Position numbers and translations under genes: made by a program
Notes under the pieces: generated by a model
What the model saw: the letters and a program-made list of their open reading frames with translations, nothing else
Told to the model about the DNA's origin: nothing
Databases searched by the model: none
NCBI RefSeq assembly: GCF_032362555.1
Contig: NC_083531.1
Coordinates: 4,030,001 to 4,094,000 of the forward strand
Direction: 5' to 3'
Source of the DNA: Amyelois transitella
Taxonomy: Eukaryota; Arthropoda; Insecta; Lepidoptera; Pyralidae
DNA: 64,000 bases
Shown here: positions 29,157 to 42,700 of the stretch, one piece after another
Position numbering within the stretch: position 1 is the first letter of the stretch
Layout: every line of letters begins with the position of its first letter

Positions 29157-30331
29157 CACCCCACGTAAGTAAGTTGCTAAGTATAAAGGCAAGAAATATC
29201 AGGTCGCAGCTGTCACCTATGTAAACAAATTATTACTAGCCTGACCCGAAAACCTAACAGGCAAATAAATGGCTATGGATATACTCTTTTACTGTAGACT
29301 AGGAAAATGTTATGGTAAAATAATGCTCAGCTATCACTGGTCCTTTTCACATTGTTAGATTATACAGCTGAATAAACTAATTAAGATGCCTACACCAAGA
29401 GGAGTCAAGGCAAAGTCGGTAGGCCCATCGCTTTTCCTTTATCTGTGACGACAACGTGAAAAGTAGTCCACATCCATACTAATATTAAGTAATTTATAAC
29501 TGTTTGTGATGATTAAACTCAAAAACAACAGGATTGATTTTTACGAAATTCGGCACAGAGATATAGTAGAATTGACCTTTGGGATTAATATAGGATACTT
29601 TTTTCTTAAATTTCCCAAGGGAGCCAAGCACCGCGCAAAAGTTAGTTTTATATTACGCACTTAATATTACCTGCCTGACCATGACCAGTGCTCATGTACA
29701 TTAATCTTTGGCCCGGTTTGGTTTAATACTCAAAGCTCGAGCCAAAAGAGCTGAATCGATACGAATCATAAGCCGAATGATCTTTATTTGTATCAACCGA
29801 CATCACTATGCTGCAATGATTGCTTAAGAAATGCATCTACTCTTTGTCTTTTTCTTACAAGCGAAGTGCTCCATTTGCAAATTGAGAAGCAGAATTGTTA
29901 TCTGTTTCTACCTAGGTTATCAACTAAATATCAACATAGGCTTTATTACGCTTACAAATAACGAAGTTCAAACTATATTTCTAATTTTCCACAGAAGCTG
30001 AGATTCGATTTGCCATCTCTGTTTTTTAAAGGGTTCTGTATGCGTTAAAAAAAGAGAAAGAATTATCGACGCTGTGACCATTTCATCTTTGTCGTCTAAT
30101 AAGATTTTAATAAAAATAATGGCAGAAGAAAGCTGATCGATCCTTGTTTTGTTTGGTACAAATTACATTTCTAAAATAAGTACATAATATCTAAATTGTT
30201 TCTTTACTTACAAGCTATTCCGAAGATAGTGATAATGGTTTAATATTGTCAGCGTTTTGAGGAATCCTTTCCGTCGGAGAAATAATGTTTGTTCGTGTGG
30301 AATAAATTAAATTGTTACTTAGAAAACAAAA
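29157..30331. promoter_or_regulatory. Upstream region of gene B
   Basis: Right part of the A/B spacer, beginning at the target duplication. No ORF or known repeat dominates. Confidence 0.45.
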
Positions 30332-30405
30332 ATGCGGTGTTGCGTATCAAACTGTAAAAATGACTCCAGACACATTTCGAAGTCCCAGGGAATCACATTT
30401 CATGT
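30332..30405 (+). CDS. Gene B exon 1: THAP N-terminus
   Basis: MRCCVSNC start to GITFHV; 74 nt; donor GT|GTAAGT. Confidence 0.85.
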
Positions 30406-33400
30406 GTAAGTACTTCGATGCTTTGCATACATAATGCTGACTCTGAACCTGCTTAGCAGTATTGTACAAATCTGTAAAATATACTACTCAAAACATACAT
30501 ATACCTAATCACACCTCTATCCTATATGGGGTAGACAGATTCCAACAGTCTCGCAAAGACTGAAAGGCCACATTCAGCTATGTTACTTAATCATGGTATT
30601 GGACTACATATTATACCACATCAGGACGTCCTGGTAAACGGTCAGGTCAAAAGTACCCGAAACCGCCGAGCTTGCACGAAGAGAGTTATGAATGTGGATG
30701 CAGTGAAGGAAGTATGCAGAGATCATGGCAATTGGAAAGATGTAGTCTCAGCCTACCCCTCCAGGAAAAAGGCGTGTTTTTATGTAAGCATGTATGTATG
30801 TTGATTTGAATTCATTGCTTACAGATTCCCAACGGACCCTTTACTCCGCGCAGCATGGCTCTGCGCACTCAACAAAAAGAGTTGGGAGCCAAAGGATCGC
30901 AGCACAGTATGCTCAGAGCATTTCCTGTGCGAAGACTTGTATGAGACTAAAAATGGCATGAGGAAAGTGCGGATAACGGCTGTGCCCGTTGTGTTACCGG
31001 TAAGAATGTTTTTTGGATACACTATGATCACGTCTATATACCTTTCAGGGTAGAAAGTCTTAGAAAGCCTTACAGTCTTGAAAAGTCTGGAAGGACTTGT
31101 TAAGCTGTACAGCTCAAAGATGGAATTGAGATTCAAATAGTGACAGGTTGGTAGCCTATCGCCTACAAGAAGAATCCTAAGTTTATAAGCCTTTCCTTTG
31201 GTTGCCTTTTATGACATACATATAGTCATATCCCTTGTGGGGTAGACAGAGCCGACGGTCTTGAAAAGACCGAAGCCTATGTTCAGCCATTTGGCCTAAT
31301 GATGATATTGAGATTCAAATAGTGGCAGGTTGCTTGCCCATCATCTAAAAGAAAAATCTCAAGTTTATAAGCTTATCATTTAGTCGCCTTTTACGACATC
31401 TATGGGAAAAGGATTATGTGCTCCTGTTCTTCTTTCTATTGGTGCTGAGAACCACATGGCACATATAGATATATTTTTGAGCAACTACATTTATATCATT
31501 ATTTCCAGGACACAATGCAACCCACCAGTCACCAAGGGAACCCGGCCAGTTTAAAGGTAGAAAATTGAATATTTTTTTTAATAATCTTTTTAATTATAGT
31601 CAAATTAAATTTCAAAATTAATTATTTGCGTATTCTTTTATAAATGCGAAAATAAGTTTGTTTGTTTGTTGTCTCTTCACGCGTTATCTACTGAACTAAT
31701 CTTCTTGAAGTCGCTTTTTGCAGTTAGCGCTAAATAGGTCGCTCTTTAAAGGTGGCGCTAAATATGTATCTTTTTGTAAGAGGCGCTGAATTCGCGCAGT
31801 AAAAGATAGAAAATACTGATAGGCCACGTTCAGCTGTTTGGCTTAATGATAGATTTGGGATTCAAATAGTCAGAGGTTGCTAGCCCATCGTCTAAAAGAA
31901 GAATACCAAGTTTATAAGCCTATCCCTTTGTCGCTTTATACGACATGCATGGGAAATAGATGGAGTGGTGGATTTGACTATTATTAAGCGATATGAAATA
32001 TCCTATAATAATGAATAATTTTTTTTTTATTGTGTAAAGTCTGAAAAAGATTATGGACTAGCTCACTGCTATATCTGTGTAATATTTTAGGCCTGCCGAA
32101 TATGTCTCGCCGTGGATGTCAAATTGTTTTCAATAAAAAAATATAATCTCGAGGAGGCATACGAAACTCTCACCGGCCTGTCGGTAAGTGAAACATGTTA
32201 ACTTTCATCATATAAATAAATTAATCCGAACAATGTATTCTCTCGTCCACATTTCTATTCTAAGTATGGATAGTTGTGAAGTTAACGTTGTTGAAGAAAA
32301 TGATGCAGTGCAGTTTGTTAACGCTTCTTCTGCACTGACGCCTCGGAAGCGGCGATAAACTTAGAACTAAGTAATTTATTTGACGTCAACCAATGTTGTG
32401 AAACCAAAAGGTTTGACTATTATTAGGCGGTATCAAGTATCCTATAATAATGAATAATAATTTTGAACCTGATTTTGAATTTTGAAACATTGGCTGGAAG
32501 AGATCCCACTTAGGGATAAGCCCGCCTTTGTACTGTACTACTGTTTTATGTTTGTACGAGTAACTGTCCTGGCAAACGTTTTGCCATATAAAATTTTTTT
32601 AAGTAATTTCTAGTCAAAAGAAAAAGTGTTTAGGGTTGACAACCCTTATCACTAAGGGGTATGAAAAATAGATGTTGGCCGATTCTCAGACCTACTCAAT
32701 ATGCTCACAAAATTTCATGAGAATCGGTCGGAGCCGTTTCGGAGGAGTACGGGAACGAACAGTGTGACACGAGAATTTTATATATAAGATGTACTCCTTT
32801 CTCCTCCTGGCTTTAGTCCCGGTCGCATCCTCACCACTCTGGAGAGGAGCCCGGGGCATGCCTTTGACCATGGACCCTGGATTGTGTGAGTCAGGTTTTT
32901 ACACGAAGCGACTCCCGTTTGACCTCCGCAACCTTTGCAGGGGAACCTAACCGTATAGGATCGATCATGGTTACACATCCAGTTGCCTGAATGTGCAAGT
33001 TTTCTCACGACGTTTTCCCTCACCGTAAGAGCATCGGTAAGCATTCAAACTAATGTACATAACTTTAAATAGAGTCATCGGCACACGGCCAAGGTGGAAT
33101 ATAAAACAACCCCAAGTTTATAAGCCTATCCCTTAGTCGCCTTATACGACATCCATGGAAAAGAGATGGAGTGGTCCTATTATTTTTTTTATTGGTGCCT
33201 GAACCCCACAAGCACGGTCCATTTAAAAATGTTTATTTAATTTTCAGCTGAACACCGAAGAGCGCTTACCACAGAAATTATGCGCGGAATGTGCACAAAG
33301 GTTGTACAATTGTGGCAATTTTCGGACCAAGAGTCTGAGAGCCAACTCTCTCATGATGAAAATTATCGACAAACATAATAATGTGAGTATACATACATAC

Positions 33401-36400
33401 ATACACCTAATTCTTTGACGGCGTCTGTGGCGCAGCGGTAGTGTGCTTGTCTGTGACACAGTACGTCCCGGGTTCGAATCCCGGCCAGGGCATGGTGAGA
33501 AATGAACTTTCTCTGATTGTCCTGGGTCTTGACATGGTCTGGGTCTTGGATGTTTATCTATATACGTATTTATTATCAAATATAGCAACGTCGTGATCGA
33601 GACAAGTCACGAACTTGCTCAATCTGTGTAATTTGTCCCGTATATATTTATTTACCACGGCTCTTTTCTCTTTTTTGTAAGAAGCATTGAGATCGGGGCA
33701 AGTGCAAAGCTAGGTAGACTCTGCCTCTGGAAAGGAGGAGCGATTTTATGTATGTGTATGTAACTTCTTTTTCCAGAACTTCCATAAACCATAAATTTGT
33801 CTTTTTTTAAATTAATGACAAACTTTATTGTTCAAACTTTTTATTAATTAAATAATTTATTTGAAGAATTGTTTTTTACATATTCCAGCTGTCTTTAGAA
33901 AACATTAAAAGTATAAATCGAAATAATAACCGGTTAGCGTCCAATCTTGTTACCACACAATTTGAACCAAACCATTGTGATTTACACGTGGAATTTGACG
34001 AAACAGCCGTCCCGAAACCTTTAGATGTTGATGTTGACATCAAGACTGAAGATGACGAAATTTACATGAACGACGGAGACGCCAAAATTGATTTCGCCGA
34101 AAATTTCGACGTTAAAAATGATTCTAGTACTGACAGCGCAAAAGTTGAGACTGAAAATGAAACTGCCGATGACGGAATCGACGCTGATAACGATGATAAT
34201 TATATCCAAGATGATTACTCGACGGACGACACTCTGCCGCTGAAAAAGTGTAAGGAAAAGCAGAAAGTGAAAAAGAAGAGTGTGAAAAAAGTGAACAAGA
34301 AAGCAGAAGATGTTCAACCGAAGATTGATCGGAGAAGGAAGCCGTTCTTGAATGATGATTTGAATGAAACATTGTTCACGATTACTGATTTAACGTTTGA
34401 GGAGCAAGTCGCCGAGATTCTCAAAAGGAGGGAAAGTGCCAATTATAAAAATTCAGTGTTCAAATGTGCGGAGTGTTTCAAAGGGTTTTTGGATGAAGAA
34501 GCTTATAATTCGCACATGACTAGGCATTCTGTGGTGAGTTTTAAAGAATATTTTTAGTAGTGAGACACCCCCAACTAATTGTAATAAAAGATTTTTTTTT
34601 CGATAGATCATAGAGTTGTCGTGTGGTTTCTGGCACCAATAAAAACAAAGAAAAGGACCGCACCATCTCTTTCCCATAGATGTCGTAATAGGCAACTAAG
34701 AGATAAGCCTTATAAACTTGGGATTCCTCTTTTAGGCGATGGGTTAGCAACCTGTCACTATTTGAATCTCAATTCTATCTTAAAGCCAAATAGCTAAACG
34801 TGGCCAATCAGTTTTATCGAGACTGTTGGATCTGTACGGGGTACGTAAGTCATATAGACGTGATTATATATGTATGAATGTGTTATTGTAGGAATTCGGC
34901 GAGTACCAATGCGACATATGCAAGACCCATTTCAAACATCCGCACGCCCTACGCAAACATATAACGGCACATCACACGCAGAGGTTCAACTGTAATCAAT
35001 GTCCGTACGAGACCACGCACAGGCAGACGGCGCGGTTGCACGAGAGATGGCACAAGGGCACCAAGTACAAGTGTCCGCATTGTCAGGACGAGTTCGTGTG
35101 AGTGTCTTGTTTGTTCTTCCTTAATTCCTTGTCCTTCGTCCTTTTTCCTTTAGTCCTTCGTTCTTTATCCTTTATCATTTAGTCTTTTAGTCCTTAGTCC
35201 TACAGTCTTTTCGTCCTTTGTCCTTTAGTCCTTCGTCCTTTAGTGCTTTAGTCTTTTAGTGCTTTAGTCCTGTAGTCATTAAGTGCTTTGTCTTTCGTCA
35301 TCTGGTTCTTCGTCTCTTGGTCCTTCGTCCGCTGGTCCTTCGTCCACTGGTCCTTCGTCCTCTGGTCCTTCGTCCTCTGGTCCTTCGTCCTCTGGTCCTT
35401 CGTCCTCTGGTCCTTCGTCCTCTGGTCCTTCGTCCTCTGATCCTTCGTCCTCTGGTCCTTCGTCCTCTGGTCCTTCGTCCTCTGGTCCTTCGTCCTCTGG
35501 TCCTTCGTCCTCTGGTCCTTCGTCCTCTGGTCCTTCGTCCTCTGGTCCTTCGTCCTCTGGTCCTTCGTCCTCTGGTCCTTCGTCCTCTGGTCCTTCGTCC
35601 TCTGGTCCTTCGTCCTCTGGTCCTTCGTCCTCTGGTCCTTCGTCCTCTGGTCCGTCGTCCTCTGGTCCTTCGTCCTCTGGTCCTTCGTCCTCTGGTCCTT
35701 CGTCCTCTGGTCCTTCGTCCTCTGGTCTTTCGTCCTCTGGTCCTTCGTCCTCTGGTCCTTCGTCCTCTGGTCCTTCGTCCTCTGGTCCTTCGTCCTCTGG
35801 TCCTTCGTCCTCTGGTCCTTCGCCCTCTGGTCCTTCGCCCTCTGGTCCTTCGGCCTCTGGTCCTTCGCCCTCTGGTCCTTCGTCCTCTGGTCCTTCGGCC
35901 TCTGGTCCTTCGTCCTCTGGTCCTTCGTCCTCTGGTCCTTCGTCCTCTGGTCTTTCGTCCTCCGGTCCTTTGTCGTCCGGTCTTTCGTCCGACGTTCTTT
36001 AGCCCTCCGTATTGTAGCCCTTCTTCCTTTCTCCTTTTTCCTTCATTCTTTAACACACACAAGACATTCAGCTGTTACCAGTGTCCCTACGAGACCACGC
36101 TCAGGCTCACATCAGGACGAGTTAGTGTGAGTGTCTTGCTTGTTCATTACTTAATTCTTCATTTTTAGTCCTTCGTCCTTCATATGTGAAAGAAGTAAAG
36201 CATTTATTAAAATATCGCCAGAAGAGAGAAGAATAAGATCTTTCAAAATCCACTGTAAGAAAGATAAAAATAAATATGTTATAACCATACTTTGCGCTTG
36301 TCTGTGACACCGGAGGTCCCGGGTTCGAATCCCGGCTGCGGCATTATTTGAAACGAACTTTCTCTGATTGGCCTGCGTCTGGGATGTTTACCTATAAAAG

Positions 36401-36734
36401 TATTTTACCGTTGAGTTAGTATCTCGTAACACAAGTTTCGAACTCACTTCGAGGCTAATTTAATTGATTAATATTTGTGCCGTGTGGTTCCCGGCACCAA
36501 TAGGAAAAAGAATAGGACCACTCGATCTATTACCCATTAAAGTCTCAAAAGGCGACTAAAGGATAGGTTTATAAACTTGGGATTCTTTTAGGCGACCGGC
36601 TAGCAACCTGTCACTATTTGAACTACTCATTTCTATAATTAAGCCAAGCACCTGAACGTGGCCTATTAGTCTTTTTAAGACTGTCGGCTCTGTATACCCC
36701 GCAAGGTATATAGACGTGATTATAAGTATGTATG

Positions 36735-36765
<31 letters not shown>

Positions 36766-39700
36766 TTGGTACACCAACAGTGTTTACACATTACATTCAA
36801 TGACAGGGACACACTTACATATTGTTCTTGTGAAAACACCAATTACAGGTATACACATCGTTCACCATATATCAGTAACATATGTAGGTAATAAATATAA
36901 AATTTTCAGTAATAATTCCAAAACATTTACAACAGTTTCAGCATCCTATGTTTAAATACATTCAATCTATCGTGAAATATGTCCAAATTTTCTGAATTGC
37001 GAACCAAGAAATTATATGTATCGCACATACGCCTTACCGGCGCATGGCCGCCCAGATTTGTTCTCGATGCCGGACCAGACAGCAGTTTAGTTATAGGATA
37101 ACGTGGCAGTCTACTCGGAACTTTTATATCTATTAATGACACTAAGTCCCCGGAATCCAAAAAGTTATGTATTTGTTCCAGTAAGTTCACAACATACATG
37201 GGCCACATCAGGATTAAACACCCGTCAGATTTCGTTTGCCAACTATGCGGGTACTCTTTTGTAAGCGAAAAAGGTATTCAGCTGCATAAGAAATTGAAGC
37301 ACAGATTGGACGAAGTTCAGGTGATGATTACTTACGTACCAACTTGTAAATGCGAAAGTATAGTTTGTTAGGGTCAGGTCAAAAGTACCCGAAACCGCCG
37401 AGCTTGCATGAAGAGAGTTATGAATGTGGATGAAGCGAAGGAAGTGTGCAGAGATCGTGGCAAGTGGAAAGAGGTAGTCACTGCCTACCCCTACGGGAAA
37501 GAGGCGTGATTTTATGTATGTATGTATGTATAGTTTGTTTGTTTGTTACATCTACACGCGTTATCTACTGCTACAATATTAAATATTGGCTTTCGGAAGC
37601 TTTTATTTGATTGACCTTTTGCAATTTTGAAACTACTGAACTAATTTTAATGAATTTTCATTCACAGATACTTACATTTTCAGGTGTAAGATAGGCTGTG
37701 TCTGAGTGTAAACTCCTACAATAATAAGACCTTAGTGATAAACCTTAATATACTTATACAATAAAGAAGTAAAGTTCGTCGTGTGACGTGTGGTTTCCCC
37801 AGGGATGTCGTTAAAGGAGACTAAGGGATAGACTTATAAACTTGGGATTCTTCTTTTAGGCGATGGCAACCTGTCACTATTTCAAAATTAAAATTTTTTT
37901 TATTCAGTATTATAGGATACTTTTTATCGCTTAATAATTGTCAAAACCTTTGGTTTCACAACATCGGTTGAATCGAATTTGAATCTCAATTCTATCATCA
38001 AGCCAAACATATGTACGTGACCTATCAGTCTTTTCGGGACTATTGGCGCCCGTCTCTCTCTCTCAACTGTTGGCATATACTGTTGACCCCGCAAGCCAAA
38101 TAGAAGTGATTATATGTATGTATGTATATATGTTTTAGATACCAGAAGACGGGCCCTTCTGCGAACTCTGTAACGTGCGGTTCGTATCTGCTGAAGCCTT
38201 AAAAAGACACATCAGTGTGTCGGCCAGGCACAACACTAGCGATGAGAACGGCAGGGAAGCGAACAAGCCGAAAAAAGGTAAGAAATATTTATTCGAGGGT
38301 CGAGTTTGCTACCTAGAGGAGCTCCATTGAGAAATATTTTATTGGAGGGTCGAGTTTGCTACCTAGAGGAGCTCCATTGGTTTTTTACAAATCTAGGTAT
38401 AACAGTGATAGTAAATCGGTTTCGAGTACTCTTGACCTGATATTTTGCTAGAACGGCTCCGATTTGATCAAGGTACGTTCGTCTTGGCCTATAAATGTTT
38501 ACAATGTATTCTCTCGTCCACATTCTATTCTAAGTTTAATTTATATTGTGAAGTTGACGTTGTTGAAGAAAATGCTGCAGTGCAGTTTGTTACCGCTTCT
38601 TCTGCACTGGCTTCTGCCTTGGGAGCGGCAGTAAACTTAGTTTTAAGTAATTTATTTGACGTCAACAGATGTTGTTAAACCATACGTTTTGACAATTATT
38701 AAGCGATATGAAGTATCCTATAATAATGAATAAAAATTTTGAATTTGAATTATATTTATTATATTACATAAATATTACAGGGCCGATCATGTTACCTTGT
38801 GGGACTAAATCAATATGTGTAAAAATAACATAACAAAGCATACATTCATACCTTGTTAGTATGCCTTTAACTTTTTAATAACATATTATATTTAATTTTG
38901 TTTGCAGTTTCGCCGTGTGGTTCCCGGCACCAATACAAAAAAGAATGGGACCACTCCATCTCTTTCCAATGGATGTAGTAAAAGACGACTAAGGGATAGG
39001 CTTACAAACTTGGGATTCTTTTTTGGGCGATGGGCTGGCAACCTGTCACTATTTGAATCTCAATTCTATCGTTAAGCCAAATAGCTGAACGTGGCCATTC
39101 AGCCTTTTCAATACAGTTGCCTCTGTCTACCCCGCAAGGGCTATAGACGTGACCATATGTATGTATGTATGTTTGTTTGCAGGTCGCAAATCTAAAGACG
39201 CGAAAGAGAGGGGGGCGCGTGCGAGAGAGAAGGAAGACGAAGAGGAAGACAAACAGTACGCCGGCCAGTTGAGGAAAGCTGAAGGACCCATACCGTGTGA
39301 ACAGGTATTACATACATACATATATATATATACTTATATATTATATATATAAATATATAGGGGACAAATTACACGGATTGAGTTAGCCTCGAAGTAAGTA
39401 GATAATAAATAAGAATATAATCGAAGATAATAATAATATCTCATCGTATAATCCCTTAGTCGCCATTTACGACATCCATGGGAAATATATGCGAGTGGTC
39501 CTCTCGGTTGGCTCTGTCTATCCCGCAAGGGATATAGACGTGTTTATATGTTTTTGTCACAAAGTTTATTAGCCTATACCTTAGTCGCCATTTACAACAT
39601 CCACGGGAAACAGATGTAGTGGTCCTATTCTTTTGTCCCGGGAACCACACGGCACGTCGTCTTATATATATCCATCCTCCATATCGTTTTTTTTGTAAAT

Positions 39701-42700
39701 ATCTTTCTAGTACAAAAATCGGTCATTCACAATTTTTTATTTATACATACATACATACATAAAATCACGCCTCTTTCCCGGAGTGGTAGGCAGAGACTAC
39801 CTCTTTCCACTTGCCACGATCTCTGCACACTTCTTTCGCTTCATCCACATTCATAACTCTCTTCATGCAAGCTCGGCGGTTTCGGGTTTTATTTATAATA
39901 TAGGTATGGATTTTCTGTCGCAGTGCGGCCTACAACTGGAGGACTCCCGCGCATACCACGGCCACTTCCGCCGGATGCATCCGGACAAGAACCGGACCAA
40001 TTATCCCAGTATGAAGTCGCCTTGTATGTGCGAAGTGTGCGGTAGAATGTTTCAGGTAAAATATATTTATTGGACATACATACATGTAGTCACGTCTATA
40101 TCCGTTGCGGCGTAGACAGAGCCAACAGTCTTGAAAAGACTGAATCCTGGATTGGGTGAGTCAGGGTTTTCTCACTCCATCTCGTTACCAAGGATGTCGT
40201 AACAGGCGACTAAGGGATAGGCTTATAAACTTGGGATTCTTCTTTTAGGCGATGGGCTAGCAACCTGTCACTATTTGAATCTCAATTCTATCATTCGCTT
40301 CATCCACATTCATAACTTTCTTTATATGCAAGCTCTCATAGAATAGAATAGATTTATTTTCAAAATTGGATACAAGGTATCACTTATTGACGTCACATAA
40401 CTTAAATCTAATTATAACTACATACTACCGCTTCCAAAGCGCATGTGCAGAAGAAGCGGCGGAACAAACTACACTGCAGCATTTTCATCGGACGTCAATT
40501 TACAAATATAGATCTCTTAAATCTAAATCGTGGACGAATGCACATTGTCTACATTAAAAAACATGAATGAATGTAGAACTGATAGGCTTATAAACTTGGG
40601 ATTCTTCTTTTTAGGCGATGGGCTAGCAATCTGTCACTATTTGAATCTCAATTCTATCATCCAAACATCTGAACGTGGCCATTCAGCCTTTTTAAGACTG
40701 TTGCCTCTGTCTGCTCCATAAGGGTGACCAATATGTATATGTATAAAAAAAAAATATCTATAAAACCTCGTAACGTGCTCATATTAGGTAAGTCTCTTCC
40801 TCCTTCAACCTTTAAGGATAAGACAGAGCTAATAGTGTTTCGACACTTTAAGGCTGGTGGCATAATTGTGGTACGAAAGAATACGTGATCATCCTTTCTT
40901 CTTCCTACTTCCTACTTACTATTATAAAGGCGAAAGTTTGTATGGATGTATGGATGTTTGTTACTCTTTCACGCAAAAACTACTGAACCGATTACCATGA
41001 AATTTGGTATGTAGGTAGCTGAAGACCCAGAATAACACATAGGCTAATTTTTATCCCAGAGTTCCCGCGGGATTGATAGGGTTTCCATGCGGACGAAGTC
41101 GCGGGCGGCCTCTAGTATGTACATACATATGTATGTATGTATCCATCAATTTCAGAGTTACGCGCTACTGAAAGACCACACGTGGGTTCACACCGGCGAG
41201 AGGCCGTTCAAGTGCGAATCCTGCGGCAAGGCGTTCCGCATGAAGCAGCGGCTGGTGGCGCACAGAAGGGTGCACAGCGCGGATAAGCTGACGTACGGTT
41301 GCGCTCTGTGCGGGAAACAGTTCTCCACGCACAGCAACCGGCAGAGGCACATGTTTGTGAGTGTGTTTCATCAATCTTCGTCATCAATCTCTTTCTTCAA
41401 TCTCGTTCGTCATTCTTAATCGTCAATCTCTATCATCAATCAATTAATGCGAGTGTCGAAATTGATTGTCATTCTGTTTCATCAATCTTTATCATCAATC
41501 TCATTCTTCAATCTCGCTCGTCATTCTCAATTGTCAATCCCCATCATCAATCTCTACCATCAATTAATGCGAATGTCGCCGCCGTCTTGACTGACTGACT
41601 GACGTTCCGCATGAAGCAGCGGCTGGTGGCGCACAGAAGGGTGCACAGCGCGGACAAGCTGACGTACGGCTGCGCTCTGTGCGGGAAACAGTTCTCCACG
41701 CACAGCAACCGCCAGAGGCACATGTTTGTGAGTGTGTCATTTTCACACACATTCACACATTTTCAGTCTGTTTCATCAATATTCATCATCAATCTCTTTC
41801 TTCAATCTCGCTCGCCAATCTCCATCATCAATCCCTATCATCAATCCACATCATCAATCTCTACCATCAATCAATAATGGAGGGTCGCGCCGCCATCTGA
41901 CTGAGGCACATGTTTGTGAGTGTGTCTTAGTCTCGATTGTCAATCTCCATCATCTATCATTATCATCAATCTTCATCATCCCTATCATCAATCCCATCAT
42001 CAATCGTCGTCTGTATCATCAATCTTTATCATCAATCTCCTTCTTCTCGCTCGTCAATCACAATCATCAACCCCATCATCAGTCTCCATCATAGAATAGA
42101 ATAGAATAGAATAGATTTATTTTCAAAATTGGATACAAGGTATCACTTATTGACGTCACATAACTTAAATCTAATTATAACTACTACCGCTTCCAAAGCG
42201 CATCATTCTTTATCATCAATCTCTGCTATCAATCAATGTATGCAAGAGTCGCGCCTATAAATTAGCTTCGCCCTTGATCGATTTTTTCCATCTGCAATGT
42301 AAGTATAATTTTAATGTGAAACAATCTAATTACAGATTCACACGGGCCTCAAGCCATTCAAATGTGAAATGTGCGGCAAGGGGTTCAAACACGCCAGCGA
42401 GAAACGTGCTCACATCACTTATGTGCACTTGAAGAAACCCTGGCCGAAGCGGTCTAGAGGGAAACGACGGAATGACGGACGAACGGTGAGTTATTATTAT
42501 TATATATTAAAACTAGTGTCATGACCGTGTTGTTCCCGGCACCAATAAAAAAAAAAGAATAGGACCACTCCATCTCGTTCCCATTGATGTCGTAAAAGGC
42601 GACTAAGGGATAGGCTTATAAACTTGGGATTCCTCTTTTAGGCGATGGGCTAGCAACCTATTTGAATCTCAATTCCATCATAAAGCCAAACAGCTGAACG

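Noticed and set aside
34021..34372. Minus-strand ORFs opposite exon B6
   Set aside because: Composition reflects the antisense of an Asp/Lys-rich exon; the sense frame carries the conserved motif and finger 1.
35283..36168. Long ORFs of Ser-Gly-Pro, Leu-Arg-Pro or Arg-Gly-Thr repeats on both strands
   Set aside because: They come from a 15-bp intronic minisatellite whose period is divisible by three. No start context, splice logic or homology supports a protein.
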